Shown: one piece after another, positions 14,633-26,824 of the stretch
How the letters are laid out: each line of letters starts with the position of its first letter
Position numbering within the stretch: position 1 is the first letter of the stretch
Source: Strix aluco
Lineage: Eukaryota > Chordata > Aves > Strigiformes > Strigidae
Assembly: GCF_031877795.1 (NCBI RefSeq)
Contig: NC_133942.1
Location: forward strand, 2,976,001-3,040,000
Direction of reading: 5' to 3'
Length of the DNA stretch: 64,000 bases
Program-made: the position numbers and the translations under genes
The notes under the pieces: generated by a model
What the model was told of the DNA's origin: nothing
What the model saw: the letters and a program-made list of their open reading frames with translations, nothing else
Databases searched by the model: none

Positions 14633-15202
14633 TTGGTGTATAGTAAGAAAACCTAAAATGCAGGTAACATATACATAACAAAAGAGAAAAATATTCTAAA
14701 GAAGAGATGGAAATGAAAATACTGCTGTATTAGTGAATTCCTTCAGGTCCAGTGCAATTACCTGCACCAGAAAACTGCCATTAATAAAAGCTTCTAAAAA
14801 TTAAAACTATACAATGCTCCCTCTGTGCCTGGGATCCCCAATCAGAAAAGCATTACACAATAATGTGATATGACCAGAGATGGTATTTTTAAAGCATAGT
14901 AAGTATAAATTTCAATTTTAAGTTTTCAAAACTATATAAGCAATTTGGATGCGTCAGTGCAATGGATACAGGGGTAGGAGAGCTAAGTATTGCTGCTTAG
15001 CAGAGGGATGAGGGAAATTTCTTATGGAAATAAGAAATAACAAAAAAGTGTTCTAACAACTAATGAAACTAAGCTAGGCAAGTGTTCAGCAGTATTAGCT
15101 GTCTAAGAAAGCTTCCAGATGATCTTAACTGAAGAGCACCTTGGAGAAGTAAATGCACTCATAGATCTACAGGAACTGGGGTGTTTGTTGATTTTTCAGA
15201 TG

Positions 15203-15208
15203 TTTATT
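15203..15208 (-). terminator. Proximal poly(A) signal AATAAA
   Basis: AATAAA on the minus strand about 550 bases after the constant-region stop at 15,758. It is a candidate first polyadenylation site for the TCR-delta-like transcript. Confidence 0.45.
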
Positions 15209-15757
15209 GGTAGCAAAGCTGACCCGTGGTGTTTAAAATATTCATCTGTGTGTTCTTTCCTGCTCTTCTTCAGCCCATTGCTGGCTCACTTATCCAGTAC
15301 CTGAAAGAGCAAACAATGTTTGGTTTAAATGTTTGGTTTAAATTCATATTCACATTTAATGCAGTGGTGCTGAGTTTCTGTTAATCTGGAATGGATTGGA
15401 AAGTTGTTTTTGTCATTTTGGCTCCTCCTTTTTCTGTCCCCCTTTTCAAATTTGTTGGGTTTTGGGATTCTCCCTTTACAGTTCTTGCTGATCTGAACAT
15501 TTATCCACACTTTGTTCTCTGCCACTTGAAACAACCAACAGAAGATTTCTGATAGAACCTGAGATGCTCTGGACTAGCCTGGTGCAAAGGCAGTTTGGGG
15601 ATGAGGGGCAATTTGGGGCTTACATTAACTTATCCAATGGTAACAAGAGCAGCTGAACTGATGTCACTCCTTGTGGGGTTACAGGATGCAAAGCCAAGTG
15701 GTCACTCCTTGAACTTGCCTCCTGTGTTCTCAGGCACTGAATTATGTGTTTCCTACC

Positions 15758-15873
15758 TCAGAAGAGAAACAGCTTGACACTCATGATTGTATTGAAAGCG
15801 ATGCTTTTTGCCAGCAGGACTCTCAAACACAAAACAGACATGAACAGCATATTCACTTTCTCCGTTCTGACAT
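15758..15873 (-). CDS. TCR delta-like constant region, exon 3 (transmembrane and stop)
   Basis: The exon starts at 15873 after an aaagcag acceptor and ends at TGA 15758-15760 (116 bases). Its phase fits the connecting-peptide exon exactly. It encodes DVRTEKVNML, then a hydrophobic helix containing LRVLLAKSIAFN, then VKLFLF and stop. The Glu-Lys-Val-Asn lead-in, the Arg and Lys spaced five residues apart inside the membrane helix, and a cytoplasmic tail of almost nothing are the signature of TCR delta chains; the basic residues pair with acidic residues of the CD3 subunits. The last residues (KLF-hydrophobic-F) also match the usual delta ending. No damage is seen. Confidence 0.88.
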
Positions 15874-16326
15874 CTGCTTTAAAAAGAAGAAGAGGGAAGA
15901 GAGTGTGGTCTTGATATTATCCCCATGCCCTACCCCGACCCCCCTCCCAAAAAAGAAGGAAAATCCACACATCATAGGTTGATGAGGGAAGCAGGAATAA
16001 AGGAAAAGATGACAGATGAATGTATCAACTGCAGGGAAGAGAGGAGGAATTTATTTCTCATTGCTGTTTTATCCCATGGAAACTTGTCAGTTATGTAGTC
16101 TGTCAACCTGAAACAGCAGGTTATTTCTCAATTTTGAATTCTGACACTTCTGCACCAGAGAAAGCAATTTTTCATGTCTTAGTATTGAGTCCACAGAAAG
16201 TGCAGCTTATTGCTTAAAAATTATCTGCAGTTCAGACATTTCTGTACTAAAGACAATGCATTCTCATGCATTGTTACTAAATCCTCAATAAAGAACCATA
16301 CTCAATTGTTCCTTTAGACAACTAAC

Positions 16327-16392
16327 CTTTTGTAGAGGCATCTGTAACATTGCAAGCATTAGCTGTTTCAAATTCTTCAGTTTTCTCTTCTG
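16327..16392 (-). CDS. TCR delta-like constant region, exon 2 (connecting peptide)
   Basis: A 66-base exon between a ttattcag acceptor (first base 16392) and a GTTAGT donor (last base 16327), phase 1 on both sides. It encodes a Glu/Thr-rich hinge (EEKTEEFETANACNVTDAST) with one cysteine, positioned to make the interchain disulfide, and an N-glycosylation site (NVT) right after it. Its phases match the C1 exon before it and the TM exon after it. Confidence 0.82.
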
Positions 16393-17080
16393 CTGAATAA
16401 TTGAGAGACACTATAAATTGTATCCAAGCTATATAAAACAAAAATTACACAAAACATACCTATAGCTCTTTTCCCAGCAATAGATAAACAGTATTGAAGG
16501 ATCAGATGGCAGGTCATTAATTCTGAGATTAACTTGAAGAGAAAAATTAGCTTTCTACGTGTCATTGCAGAAAAAAACAAAAATACAGGATTGTTGAGCC
16601 TTATTTTCTCTCTTTTCTGAAATGAATTTTACCACAGGAAAAGAACAATTTAAAAAGTGATCAAAAAGTAACCAAAAGATTTTTGGGAAAAAAAAATCAC
16701 ATCCTTTTTTATTTTGTGTTTTCATAAAAGTTATTTTCAACTTTCTTCTACCAGGCATGTATACTCAAGTCCCTTGAATTATTTTGCCTTAGATAAAGGT
16801 AGACTAGCAAATATTAGAGGTTTGGAGGGGTTTCACTGGTGGGACGGTAGGGGTTTTGTTTGTTTGTTTTTTTCTTTTTTGGCAAGAAAACTCCAAGTGC
16901 TTAAAGAGTTGAATTAAGGTCATGTATGCTCGGTACTTCTGAATATCTTGTCTTCACCTAAGAACCTAAATATCTTTCTGACTGTCCTTACTAGTTTCTG
17001 CTAGGTTCTCAAAAGGCAAGAAAAAATGCTGGAAGATGCATCTCCCAGAATTACATTGCATTTGGACCACAACACTGTAC

Positions 17081-17341
17081 CTGGCAGAATTATGCTGGCT
17101 GTAGTCTTGTTGCCCTTGTGCATAGCCTTGCAGGTCACCTTTGCATCTGGTTCCACTCGAGTTACCTTCATGGTACTATACATCCCCTCAGATGTGACAA
17201 CAGGTGCCTTCAGGTCATACGAAATGTCACTCTCGGGCACATCAAGGCTGATGCTCTTAGGGTAGAAAGTCCTTGCCAAACAAGCCATGTTCAGTTTGTT
17301 GTCATACTGTTTGGGTTCCTTTGATTTAAGTACAATGACTT
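17081..17341 (-). CDS. TCR delta-like constant region, exon 1 (Ig C1 domain)
   Basis: A 261-base exon from 17341 (after cttcaccag) to 17081 (before GTACAG). It encodes one C1-type Ig domain: a lead VIVLKSKEP, first cysteine in MACLARTFYPKSI, the SEGMYSTMKV strand, and second cysteine in VTCKAMH, followed by an NKT glycosylation site. The ACL-x-x-FYPK-I motif and the SxGxYxxxK block are typical of TCR C-delta. The canonical core otherwise looks intact. Joined to the J segment (phase A|AA) and the next two exons, the constant part is 147 residues with no internal stop. An antigen receptor chain of this class would sit on the T-cell surface with a gamma partner and CD3. Confidence 0.88.
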
Positions 17342-19796
17342 CTGGTGAAGATTCTTCTTGACTCTCTGAAAAAGAAGCACGAGACTTTATTTTCTGAGTA
17401 CTTTCTGAGAGCTAAATCATTTACAGTTCAGATATAGTCCAGCCATGTCTGCCCCCTGACAGCTGAGTGTCTTTCTGTGTTTATTTCTTCCTCCTGCTTC
17501 CCAAAGAGCAGATCAAAGACAGAAAGGAAATATAAGGGTGGGATTTTCATTAGAGCTTCTAGTCCCTTGGGGTCCTAAGCTTGTTTTTGCCAGAATATAT
17601 ATAATTGAATTCCTTTAACTGAGCAATCTTGAAGTGAGGAAGACAACTTTTAAGAATACAGAACAAATGATCATACTATTTTTGAATTCATAAAAATTTA
17701 GACACCAAGAAGAACATTTGCTTTAAGGGTAGCCTTCTATGCTTGTGACATGATACATACTAAAAGATCCTTCTTTTTATTACCTAAAAATCCTTTACCT
17801 GATGAGGCTAAAAGGCTTAACCATAGCATATAGGGAGAGAAGACAGTTTGTTACTCCACTCTACAGTGCTATTCCAAAGAGTGGGATTACTTGCAGATAC
17901 AAAATAATGTTGCTAAAATGGAAGATAAGGTTAAATCTTTCATTAACAAATGTTCAGTTTCAGCAAGGTTTTCTTTTCAAATTCCATTATTTGAATGTTT
18001 CTGTAATATTTCTATGTGGAACTTGACCCAGGCATATAAACCTCTCTTAACAAGTGAATAGTGTTATGTGAACTCTGGAGAGGTTTCCAAGTCATGAGAC
18101 TGTCTGACTGCATAATGCTGAGCCATCCTAAAGAACAACAGCGGTGTCTAACAGAGAAGTTTAGTGCCATTCCACATACACCATTTATTCTGTCTTCTTT
18201 CTGGCTGTCCCTTCTGAAAGAAACAGATGTCTTGTAGATCCTTAGGACATCTTTTTACTTTTAGGTGGAGTGGGGGGTGAGCAGTTCTATTTGTATTGCA
18301 CACAAAAACCAGTTAATAAATTTATCACAGAATTGGCTATATATTCCATCCTCTTGTGGACCTTGGCTTACTCCAGTGAGAAGTATACAGGAAATGAACC
18401 AAGTAATCCCTTAGCTATTCTCCTACTGAATTCTCAGGAGGAGATGTCTCAAAAACTGTGTAGAGATTAAAGAATGTTTTATCTGTCTTTTGTTCTTGCT
18501 GATTCTCAGGAGGCCCAGCTCCTGCAGTGTTCTTAGTGGTTTTAAAGTCCTTTTGAATATCTTCCATGTAAATGAAAAAAAAAAAAAAAAACAACAAAAA
18601 CAACACTGAAAGAGTCAGGATAACAGCTTTATAGAAACATGGAAAATCTATTCTTGTCTTTGGAGGAATCAATAGTTTCTAAAGCCTACTGTTTGGGGAA
18701 AGGCTTTTTTCCCTCTTTCCTGAAGAACAGGAGTCATGACACAGCCAATTACTGATTACCAATTACCAAATACTGATTACCAAAACTGATAGCCAATTAC
18801 TCAGTTTATTTTAAAAGACACGCAAGATACTTCCCGTGTAGAAACCGAACCTCACATTAGGGTTGCTGTGTTTGTCTGAAAAGGCAAATCCATTATTTAG
18901 ACTTTCACCCACCAACAACTTCTGTTGGTTGATTGCTCATGGTAGAACACCTTTTGGCAGGTTTAAATTACTGTACATTGAAGTTGGGCTGATAGAAGCT
19001 GCTGGTACCTTGCTGTCCTACTTTTGCAAATGATGTTTTCAAAACAGGATCTTTGGATTCCCTACTCCCACAGGACGCAAAGCTGCATTTATCTACCCCA
19101 AAATAGGCATGTAAGATGCCCTAAAGATTTCAAGGCAGCTGTATATCTATATGGGGTTTACAGATGTGAGCTACCACCTAAGAGAGTCCCATGCCTGTCT
19201 GGGGAGTGTGTGTGTTCAGATGGTGGTGTGCAACTGAAAGTTTTAGGACAATAAAAATCAACCCAACAAACTCATCCATTGCTCCCACTTTCACACTGTC
19301 ACACAAAAGCTGAGGAAGATAGTCCATCCTTATGAAGAACACGTTCAGAAGAGTGCCATTTCAAGCAGTTGCTGCAAAAAATAATGTGCCCTCTTTCCAT
19401 GGGAACTACTTTCTCCTGAAACTCTTTACATGTCCTTTTTTCCTTTCCACACACCTTAGTGTTTAGACAAAAGAAAGCAAGCAACTACTTTCACCTTATA
19501 CTGAAGCCGGGCTAAGACACCACTGGGTATAAACAGTCTTAAATTTAGCAGTGGGGCTACAGGAGAGAGTGAGGATCTGTGGAGTAATGTTGATGCACAT
19601 AGCTAGGAAACTATCTTTGTTGTTCCTGAAAAGCTTTGTTAAATAAATATGAACTGAAGACTCACCTGGTTGGAGAACACATGTTCAAGAGATCCGAGGC
19701 AGCAGAGATTTCTCATTATGTTGTCACATCACACAATTCCTTTGTCCACCCCACCACAAACTTAAATACATTAGTAGTAAAAAAAGTGGAACTTAC
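17342..19796 (-). other. J-C intron of the TCR delta-like gene
   Basis: Runs from the GTAAGT donor at 19,791-19,796 to the acceptor at 17,342-17,343. It holds an A-rich tract near 18,577-18,600 and no convincing second J segment. A splice-donor-like site near 19,664 was considered and not accepted. Confidence 0.6.
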
Positions 19797-19848
19797 TTGG
19801 CTCGACTGAAAAAGTGATCCCAGTTCCAAATACGAGCCTGTCTGTTGC
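19797..19848 (-). CDS. TCR delta-like J segment
   Basis: A 52-base J. The translation ATDRLVFGTGITFSVEP holds the diagnostic F-G-x-G and ends on a GTAAGT donor in phase 1, which matches the AA start of the C1 exon (Pro-Lys-Val across the joint). The sequence resembles the human J-delta-1 type (TD-x-L-x-FG-x-G). The adjacent heptamer is CAGTGTG (one change from CACTGTG, with the GTG next to J kept). The nonamer is weak. It is the only J I found. Confidence 0.8.
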
Positions 19849-19877
19849 CACACTGTTTGCATGTAGTCAGATAAACT
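19849..19877 (-). promoter_or_regulatory. 12-type recombination signal of the J segment
   Basis: Minus-strand order: nonamer AGTTTATCT (6 of 9 to consensus, spacer 13) or GTTTATCTG (spacer 12), then heptamer CAGTGTG at 19,849-19,855 touching the J. The spacing class fits J-delta. The poor nonamer suggests low recombination efficiency. Confidence 0.6.
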
Positions 19878-20193
19878 CACTTTCTTCACCACAATCCAAA
19901 GGTGGCATAAATGCCAGCAGTTCATCCAAAGGATCCATCAATGGACTGCCATAAAAGTGCTCCAAAGTCATCAATGTTTCCAAAATCATGAGGGGAGAAA
20001 ACAATGATTTCATAGTAGAGTGCTTTCAAACAACTTGATCCAGGCTAAAGCTTTTAAAACCCTTGTATTTTCTATTAGCTCAGTAAAGCAATACGCTTCC
20101 AGAACAAATGCTCATAGGAATTCTGCAGTTTTCTTCAACACATTTCCTTTTTCCTTTCTTTCTCAAAAATGTATTGTTCCTTTTGCTGTCTCA

Positions 20194-20277
20194 TGTTTTT
20201 GTATGAGACCTTACAGCGTTTGTGTCACTGTGCGACTCCAAGTTCTCAACACTGTGATACACTTAGTTACAAAAAGT
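20194..20277 (-). promoter_or_regulatory. D segment 2 (D-delta) with 12-RSS and 23-RSS
   Basis: In transcription order: nonamer ACTTTTTGT (20,269-20,277), 12-base spacer, heptamer CACAGTG (20,250-20,256), 17-base D TTGAGAACTTGGAGTCG (20,233-20,249), heptamer CACAGTG (20,226-20,232), exactly 23-base spacer, nonamer ACAAAAACA (20,194-20,202). The 5' 12-RSS plus 3' 23-RSS design is the TCR beta/delta D pattern; IgH D segments have 12 on both sides. Frames read LRTWS or ENLES, and the third has a stop. It lies about 350 bases upstream of the J. The 5' heptamer has one centre mismatch. Confidence 0.8.
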
Positions 20278-20834
20278 GCCTCTTCCTTCCCTTTTACCGT
20301 ACAGTATTTCACAAGAGACAGGTAGTCATATACCCTATATACCACATGAAGAAATCACAATATTTTAAAATAAGGACATGAAGTTGGGCTACAAGAGGGG
20401 ATTTGTACCTGCTTGTGACTTGTAGGATTACAATGAAGGATTATAATGTTGCTCTGGGAAGGTTCAGATTTTAGTCTAATGAAAAAGCAAAAGCAATTAG
20501 TGAAACCCTCCAGAGTTGCAGAAGTGTTCTGGTTTGTTTTTTCACTTTGAACTACTTTTTGTTGCCCGGAAAGAAAAGTAATATGCTAAATCTGGGGGTT
20601 TAGAGTTGTTCTCTTTCTGAATGGGCCAGTGCTGAGGGTCATTTGGTGTCTCAGGAAGGCTTTATCATGTTTTTAGTATCTTTAAAAGTGAAAAAGAAAT
20701 AGTTTTTCTTTATTAGGTAGAGATATATTGTTCTGTGGGAGGAGTTATTAAATAAGGGTTTTGCTCTGGATGGTGGAAAGCAGGTTAATCAAATCCTGCA
20801 TGATGGACAAGTTCTGCATACTTAGTGCCACCTG

Positions 20835-21472
20835 GGTCACCAAAACAGGATAAAAGACCTTATGGACACCGATGGGATGTAGATGAGCAGACACTCCTTT
20901 ACTAACGGCCGGGTGCGCAGGGGAGTCGTCTCACCAACAACACACACCTAACTCGTGTAGCGTGCTGATTATATTGGATACAGTCAGACAGATTAATCAA
21001 GTTCTCATACACAAACGTGATAATTCCCATAACTCATTTTCATATTCCCACCTCTTTCCGGTCATGTGCACCCGAGTCCTGAAACGAGTCAGGGGGCTGC
21101 TTTTGTGACCACCACGGACTGCTGACTCAAAAGAAAGACCCTCCAGTGCCCCTGACTCAAGGATTTTGGCTCCCATTGCGATTTTAACATGCTTCGAGGC
21201 CCTTTCACAATGCAACTTCTAAAATACCTGGTCTACAGGGCGATAAATCGTCCTGACCGCACAGTCTAACGATGGTACCTCGTCTAGCAGCATAACTGGT
21301 TGTATGGTTACTTTAAGCTAAATACAATACTCTATGACTACTTAAAACATTACTCCACTATCTTTTATAAAAATTGATATTTCTGTGAGATTCCATTTAA
21401 TTGATTAGTCCTAATCATTCCTTATCAAAATCACCAAAGTCATCAACTCAAATTAATAACAAATCAGTAACA
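20835..21472 (-). repeat. 3' LTR of the provirus
   Basis: About 638 bases. The outer end reads GGTGACCC on the minus strand where the 5' LTR has GGTGACA; the inner end begins TGTTACTG directly after the polypurine tract. Its outer 350 bases are almost identical to the lone LTR at 7.7 kb but clearly diverged from its own 5' LTR (see findings). Confidence 0.88.
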
Positions 21473-21484
21473 TTTCCCCCCTTT
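21473..21484 (-). other. Polypurine tract of the provirus
   Basis: AAAGGGGGGAAA on the minus strand, immediately upstream of the 3' LTR start, as needed for plus-strand priming in retroviruses. Confidence 0.85.
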
Positions 21485-21713
21485 GAATGTTTTGAAAATC
21501 ATTTCAATACTTTCATATCAGAGTTTATTATGTTTCTCTTTTACTGTATGCTGGTGGGAGTCCTGGGATTTCTCTTATGATCATGCGATTGAATATAATT
21601 TTGCTCTCTTTAAGCAGGAATAAATCAACATTATCATCAAGAAAACAACCAGCAAGATAAATATCATGCCAATTAATAACCTTATCTATGAACTTAAATT
21701 TCAACCCAATTTA

Positions 21714-22061
21714 TTAAAAATTTTGTCTATCCAATCTTCTGACATATCTTCTCGGACATTTTTTTTTAGTATCTTCTTTAATTTTTCTTAGTAGTTCTAG
21801 ATCATGTTTTACACCTTGTGTCACATTTGGGACATGTATGCAGCAGTGATCTATTCTGTTTTTAAGGTATCCACAAACTCCATGTTCTTTAAGCAGGAGC
21901 CTATCTAGCGTCATTCTGTTTTGCAAAGTTATCCTTGAGGTTGCTTGTAATTGAAAATTTAATTCCTTGAATCTTTTCCTTGTGACATTAGCCAGTTTTT
22001 CTACCTCTCCCGTTAGTTGATATAATAATTTCCTGTTTCTATATGATGCTATGGGATTCAA
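21714..22061 (-). pseudogene. Retroviral env transmembrane-subunit remnant
   Basis: A 115-codon minus-strand frame, positioned just before the 3' LTR. It contains a heptad-like region, the conserved segment resembling the retroviral immunosuppressive domain, then a cysteine and a CC pair separated by 9 residues instead of the common 6. No fusion peptide, intact surface subunit or membrane anchor can be read in the same frame; the stretch 22.1-23.3 kb upstream is degraded env. It is non-functional. Confidence 0.7.
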
Positions 22062-23699
22062 AAGGGATTCTAGAGCCTAACTAATTTTTATTCCTGTTGG
22101 GGGTTCATTCCATGTGTCATCTATCTCTGATCACCTAATCTGCTTTAATTTTATTTATTTATTTATTTATTTATTTATTTTTTAAGGACCCCTTAACAGG
22201 AGATTCCTTTCAAATTGGGCACAACGTTGGCATACCTGAAGTAATCTGTTTTACCTTCCTATTTAAGGGCAGATGTGTTGTTCAGGTTCGATTATTTATT
22301 GCCCAAACCAAATGTCCTAGACTCTGAATTGCAGATCTTTTAAAGCTAAATATTGTTCTTCTTTTGGGAATATATGTTTTGGTTAAATTAAGACAGTTTT
22401 TAAGACTTTGGCAAAGACACCCATATTTTAAGGCAGCACCCAAAGCAAGAATTCTTTGAATTATTAGGTCTACACTGCTGTAGTTATTTACTTCTTCATA
22501 TTTACCAAGACACTAAATTTTTCTTTTCTCTCGATGTGTTTCCTTTATCACTTACTGATGGAAAGGCCGGAAAAGTTGTCCCATCCCAAGGAGTTCTAGC
22601 CATATTGAAACTGTGAAAATATAGACATGGACCATATAGAATCTTATTGTACTTCCTCCTCTTGTGCAGTTTAATTGGTTTTGTCACACTTCTATTCCAT
22701 GATGTTTCTACTTACATTGTTTCTAATTTGTTCATCGTAAGAACACCTCCTAACAGTTCAATATTTTTCTATTTTTGTGAAAAAATATTTAACAATTTTT
22801 CATAATCTGTTTTATTTCCTGGGAACTTCTACTGTTTCTTGATAATTTTTACTTGTTCATACTACTGAACAACAGGTTTTTTGTTCGCAATTAAGTAGTC
22901 TCATTTTTGTGTCTTATATTGGTCAAATTCATTGTTAAAATTCCCTATGGAACAGATTCATCTACTGTTCTTGGTATCAGTAAACAGCAATTTGTGTTAT
23001 GTTCTGCAAATTGTCAAATTTCTTAATTAATCCTAACATCAAATTTTCCTTCTGGTGATTTCTTTGGGAGGTATATTAACTGTTCTGTTTCTACATGCTT
23101 TCTATTCCTCACCTTCAGGTCTAGTATTTTCTCAGTTATATTTTGTCTTTTGATTATTACTTCAAACCAGAATTCCACAAGCATCAGTTTCCAGGTTAAA
23201 ATCAAATCTAAAACAATTTCTAATTAATATATAAAGTTAGGCATATTTTAGAGTCAATTTTGAAGCTCCCAGATTCCTACTGTTGATCTTCCAGGAAGGG
23301 GGAGCCTTCTTCACTCTAGCATAGTGCATCCATACATCTGATTCTGTAATTTTAATAGCTGCAAAGGTAGTCAGCAGTATTTGAAATGGTCCTTTCTAGC
23401 ATTCTTGTAGGGGTTCAGAAGTCTACATCTTCACGTAGACGTAGTCTCCGGGTTGAAAGTCATGTATTGGATTTTCCAGGGATAAAGGTCAGTTCCACAG
23501 TACTGCATTTTGGATTGCAGTCAGGGTTTTTCCTAAGGAGAGTAAATAATTATATACATCTTGTTTCCTTTTACATGCACATTTGGATTCGGTTCCAGAG
23601 ATTCATATGGTTTTTTATATAGTAGTTCATAAAGACTAACTGATGTGCTGTTTTCTGGTTGTACTCTGATTTACAACAATGCCAATAGAAGTGTCTGAG

Positions 23700-24246
23700 G
23701 CCACTTTAAATTAGTTTCTTGACATATTTTGATAATCTGCTGTTTTAGGGTCTGATTATTTTTTTTTCTTCTACTTTTCCACTGGTTTGTGGCCTCCATG
23801 GTGTATGTAAATCACAAGTAATTTCTAGAGTTTTACACACACTTTGTACAACTTCAGCAACAAAGTGTGGGCCTCTGTCTGAAGAGATCTCAATAGGGGC
23901 TCCAAATCTTGGGATTATTTCTCATAGTAACCATTTTACTACTACTTTTGCCTGAGTGGTGTAACAAGGAAAGGCTTCTGGCCATCCTGTAGACGTATCA
24001 ACTCCCCACCAGAATGTACCGATACCCATTTTGTCTAGGTAACTCTGAAAAGTCTCCTTGCTAATAGTCTCCTGGTTCTGTTCCAGATTTGAGCTTACCC
24101 ATTTGGACCCTTTTCTTTATTACTGGATTATTTTTCAAACACACATCACATTTTGCAATTATTATTTTGGCTAATCCAAGCATTTTGACTGATACTACTT
24201 GTCTTTTTTTGAAAGGGTTACCAAAGCCTCTATGTCCCAATGACAT
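23700..24246 (-). pseudogene. Retroviral integrase remnant
   Basis: Minus-strand pieces hold a zinc-binding-type C-x-x-C (CDVC in the 24,061-24,246 frame) and, further on, a core segment with the H-T-P-x-R-P-Q-x-x-G-K-V-E pattern that carries the last catalytic Glu. The two lie in different frames with stops between them. Order after RNase H and before env is as in gammaretroviruses. Confidence 0.65.
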
Positions 24247-24523
24247 TCCTGATGTTTTATTTGAATTATTTCTTAGTTAGATGAGGTGGTACTGTTATTT
24301 GTCTACTAGATGTCACCCACCATCCAGCTACATTTTCTTAGTATTCAATAATTGTCCTAATTTATTATCTTCTTCTGAATATTTAGGTTTCTCCTTTGGA
24401 AGAATTACTGTCTTGGTTGGAATCAATGTCATTTGTAATGTTATTTCTTTCGCTGTTCTTCTGGTAGCCCTATCTGTTAAATTATTTCCTCCAATTTCTT
24501 TTGTATTCCTAACCTGAAGCAGT

Positions 24524-26532
24524 TTACAGTGCATGATTGCTACCTGACTTGGTTTCTGAACTGCTTGCAATTAACTGCAAAATTTCATCCTGATGTTTAA
24601 TATTTGATCCCTGGGAGGACAATAATCCTCCTTCTATCCACAAAACTTCATGGACATGTACGACCCCAAAAGCATACTTCGAGTCAGTCCAGATATTTAC
24701 TTTCTTCTTTTCACTTCTTTCAAGAGCTCGGGTTAAAGCAAAGAGTTCTGCCTTTTGAGCTGACGTGGTGCCAGACAATGCATTTGCCTTTATGATTTAG
24801 TTGTCTGTTGTATCCAGAATATCGAACTCCCTGTTCCACAAAGCTGCTGCCGTCTGTATATAACTCCTAGTTGGGATCTTCCAGCGGTGTGTCCTTCAGA
24901 TCCTCTCGACACATGCTCAGTGGTAGTCAGGCAGTCCTGCTCCAGCTGCCTTTCCTCCTGTGTAGAACTTAGAAAAACTGCAGGGTTTACCAGGTTAGTT
25001 TTTTTTAAAACCACATCATCTTGTTCAGTCAGGACCGCCTGGTACTTCATCATTCTGCTCGGGGACAACCAATGTCCCCCCTTTTGTTCTAAACCAGTTA
25101 TCACCATGTGTGGGACACATATTGTTATTGTTCTTCCCAAAGTCAATTCCTGGGCCTCTTGAATAAGCATCACTGTAGCAGCAACTGCTCGAAGGCAAGT
25201 GGGCCATCCTTTATTCACAGTGTCCAACTGTTTGGAAAAGTATCCTACTGGTCTCTTCCAGCTTCCCATTCTCTGGGTCAGCACACCCAGTGCAAGATGT
25301 TGTCTTTTATAGACAAACAACTGGAAATCTTTGGTTAAATCTGGAAGTTCCAGGGCAGGTACAGACATTAGAGCTCATTTTAAATTTTTAAAGGCCTGTT
25401 GCTGATGTGGGCTCCATACAAAGGGGAAGTTCTTTTGAGCTTCATTCAATGGCTTAGTTATTAGACTGTAATTCATTATCCAAAGGCGACACCACCCAGC
25501 CATTCCCAAAAAGGTCCTTAGTTCATGAAAATTTTTCGGCTCCAGTGCCGCAAATGGCTTCCTTACAGTTTGTTCCCAATTGCCGCTGTCCTTTTGAAAT
25601 CTTAAAGCTCAGATACATTACAGTCTGGCTTGCTGTTTGGGCTTTATTTCTGGATACCTTGTACCCATTTAGTCCAAGAAAATTTAAAAGTTCTATTGTT
25701 ACCTTTATGCAGGTGGATCTTTCTTCTGTAGCAATCAGTACGTCAGCCACATATTGCAAAAATAAGTGTCCAGGCTTTGGCTGTGAATCATCTTGTTTCT
25801 ATACTTCAAGTTCCTTTACCAGATGATTTCCAAAAATGGTCAGGCTATTTTTTAAATCCTTGGGGTAGTCTTGTCCATGTCAATTGCATTTATTTTTTTT
25901 TGTCCTGTTTGTGGATTTTCCTACTCAAAGGCAAACAATTTTCTGCTTCCCTTCTCCAGAGGCATGCAAAAGAAAGCATTCTTTGAGTCAAGCACTGTAA
26001 ATCACTGATGGGTCTCTTTTAATGCTGTCAACAATATGTATGGATTTGCCACTACAGAATAAATGTCCTTAGCTATCTGATTCACTGCTCTTAAATCTTG
26101 TTACTAACCTATATTCACCCAAAGGTTTGTTAACCAGTAAAACTGGAGTATTATATTTAGGTTCACATTCCTCAAGGATTTTATACTCCAAAAATTTGTC
26201 AATCATTTCTTAATTCTCCATCTAACTTCTGGTTTAATCAGATACTGTTTAATCCTTACTGGTCTTGCACACTCCTTCAATTGTATTTTCACAGGTAGTA
26301 CTAATTTTGATTTGCCAGATTTATCTGTTTCCCATACTGTAGGGATTACTGCTAGATCTACTTGTTGTGGAACTTCTTGTTCTTTTATTCTTTCTTGTAT
26401 CATCAGGATTTCTCCTGTCTTTGACTCAGGTATTTTTAGGAAGAGTTCCCCTTCCTCAAAAACAATTTGTGCATTTGATTTGGACAACAAATCCCTTCTT
26501 AACAAGGGTATCGGACTTTCCAATACATACAA
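24524..26532 (-). pseudogene. Retroviral reverse transcriptase / RNase H remnant
   Basis: A chain of minus-strand frames: RT N-terminal part (26,203-26,532), RT palm (25,523-25,759), connection domain (24,790-25,368) and RNase H with a WTDSKYAF core (24,524-24,778). The catalytic motif reads YVAD in place of Y-x-D-D, so the first catalytic Asp of the pair is lost. Frames change several times. It is inactive. Confidence 0.8.
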
Positions 26533-26536
26533 GATC

Positions 26537-26773
26537 TTATGAGTAATGATTTTGTTCCCAGATTTTAAATACAGGGGTTGTAGGAATGACCTGTTTTTCT
26601 TCTTTCCCTGTTGCTTCCCTTATGTTTGCTCTTTTCACTCCCAATTTCCTTTTACAGGTATTCAATACTGAAAATGTTGCTCCTGTATCTACTAAAAAAT
26701 TTAACCACTTTTTCTCCCAGCTTAATTGCAACCAGAGGTTCAGCTGGGTTCCCCTCTGGTCCCCTTCATTCAT
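26537..26773 (-). pseudogene. Retroviral aspartic protease remnant
   Basis: A minus-strand frame with LVDTGATFSVL, the D-T-G active-site loop of retroviral proteases, lying just downstream of the zinc knuckle and upstream of RT. It is followed by a stop. Confidence 0.75.
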
Positions 26774-26824
26774 CTAGGGTCATTACTCCTGCTACCTCTT
26801 GCTGACCACCCCTCATCTTTCAAC

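Noticed and set aside
19660..19715. Possible second J segment before a GTGAGT donor near 19,664 (minus)
   Set aside because: Reads LGSLEHVFSNQ without F-G-x-G and has no heptamer at its 5' side.
20831..20850. PBS-like GGTGACCCAGGTGG after the provirus 3' LTR
   Set aside because: With the CCTG target duplication placed at 20,831-20,834, this is LTR end plus flank; the resemblance to the PBS at 27,661 is probably coincidental or a small conversion.
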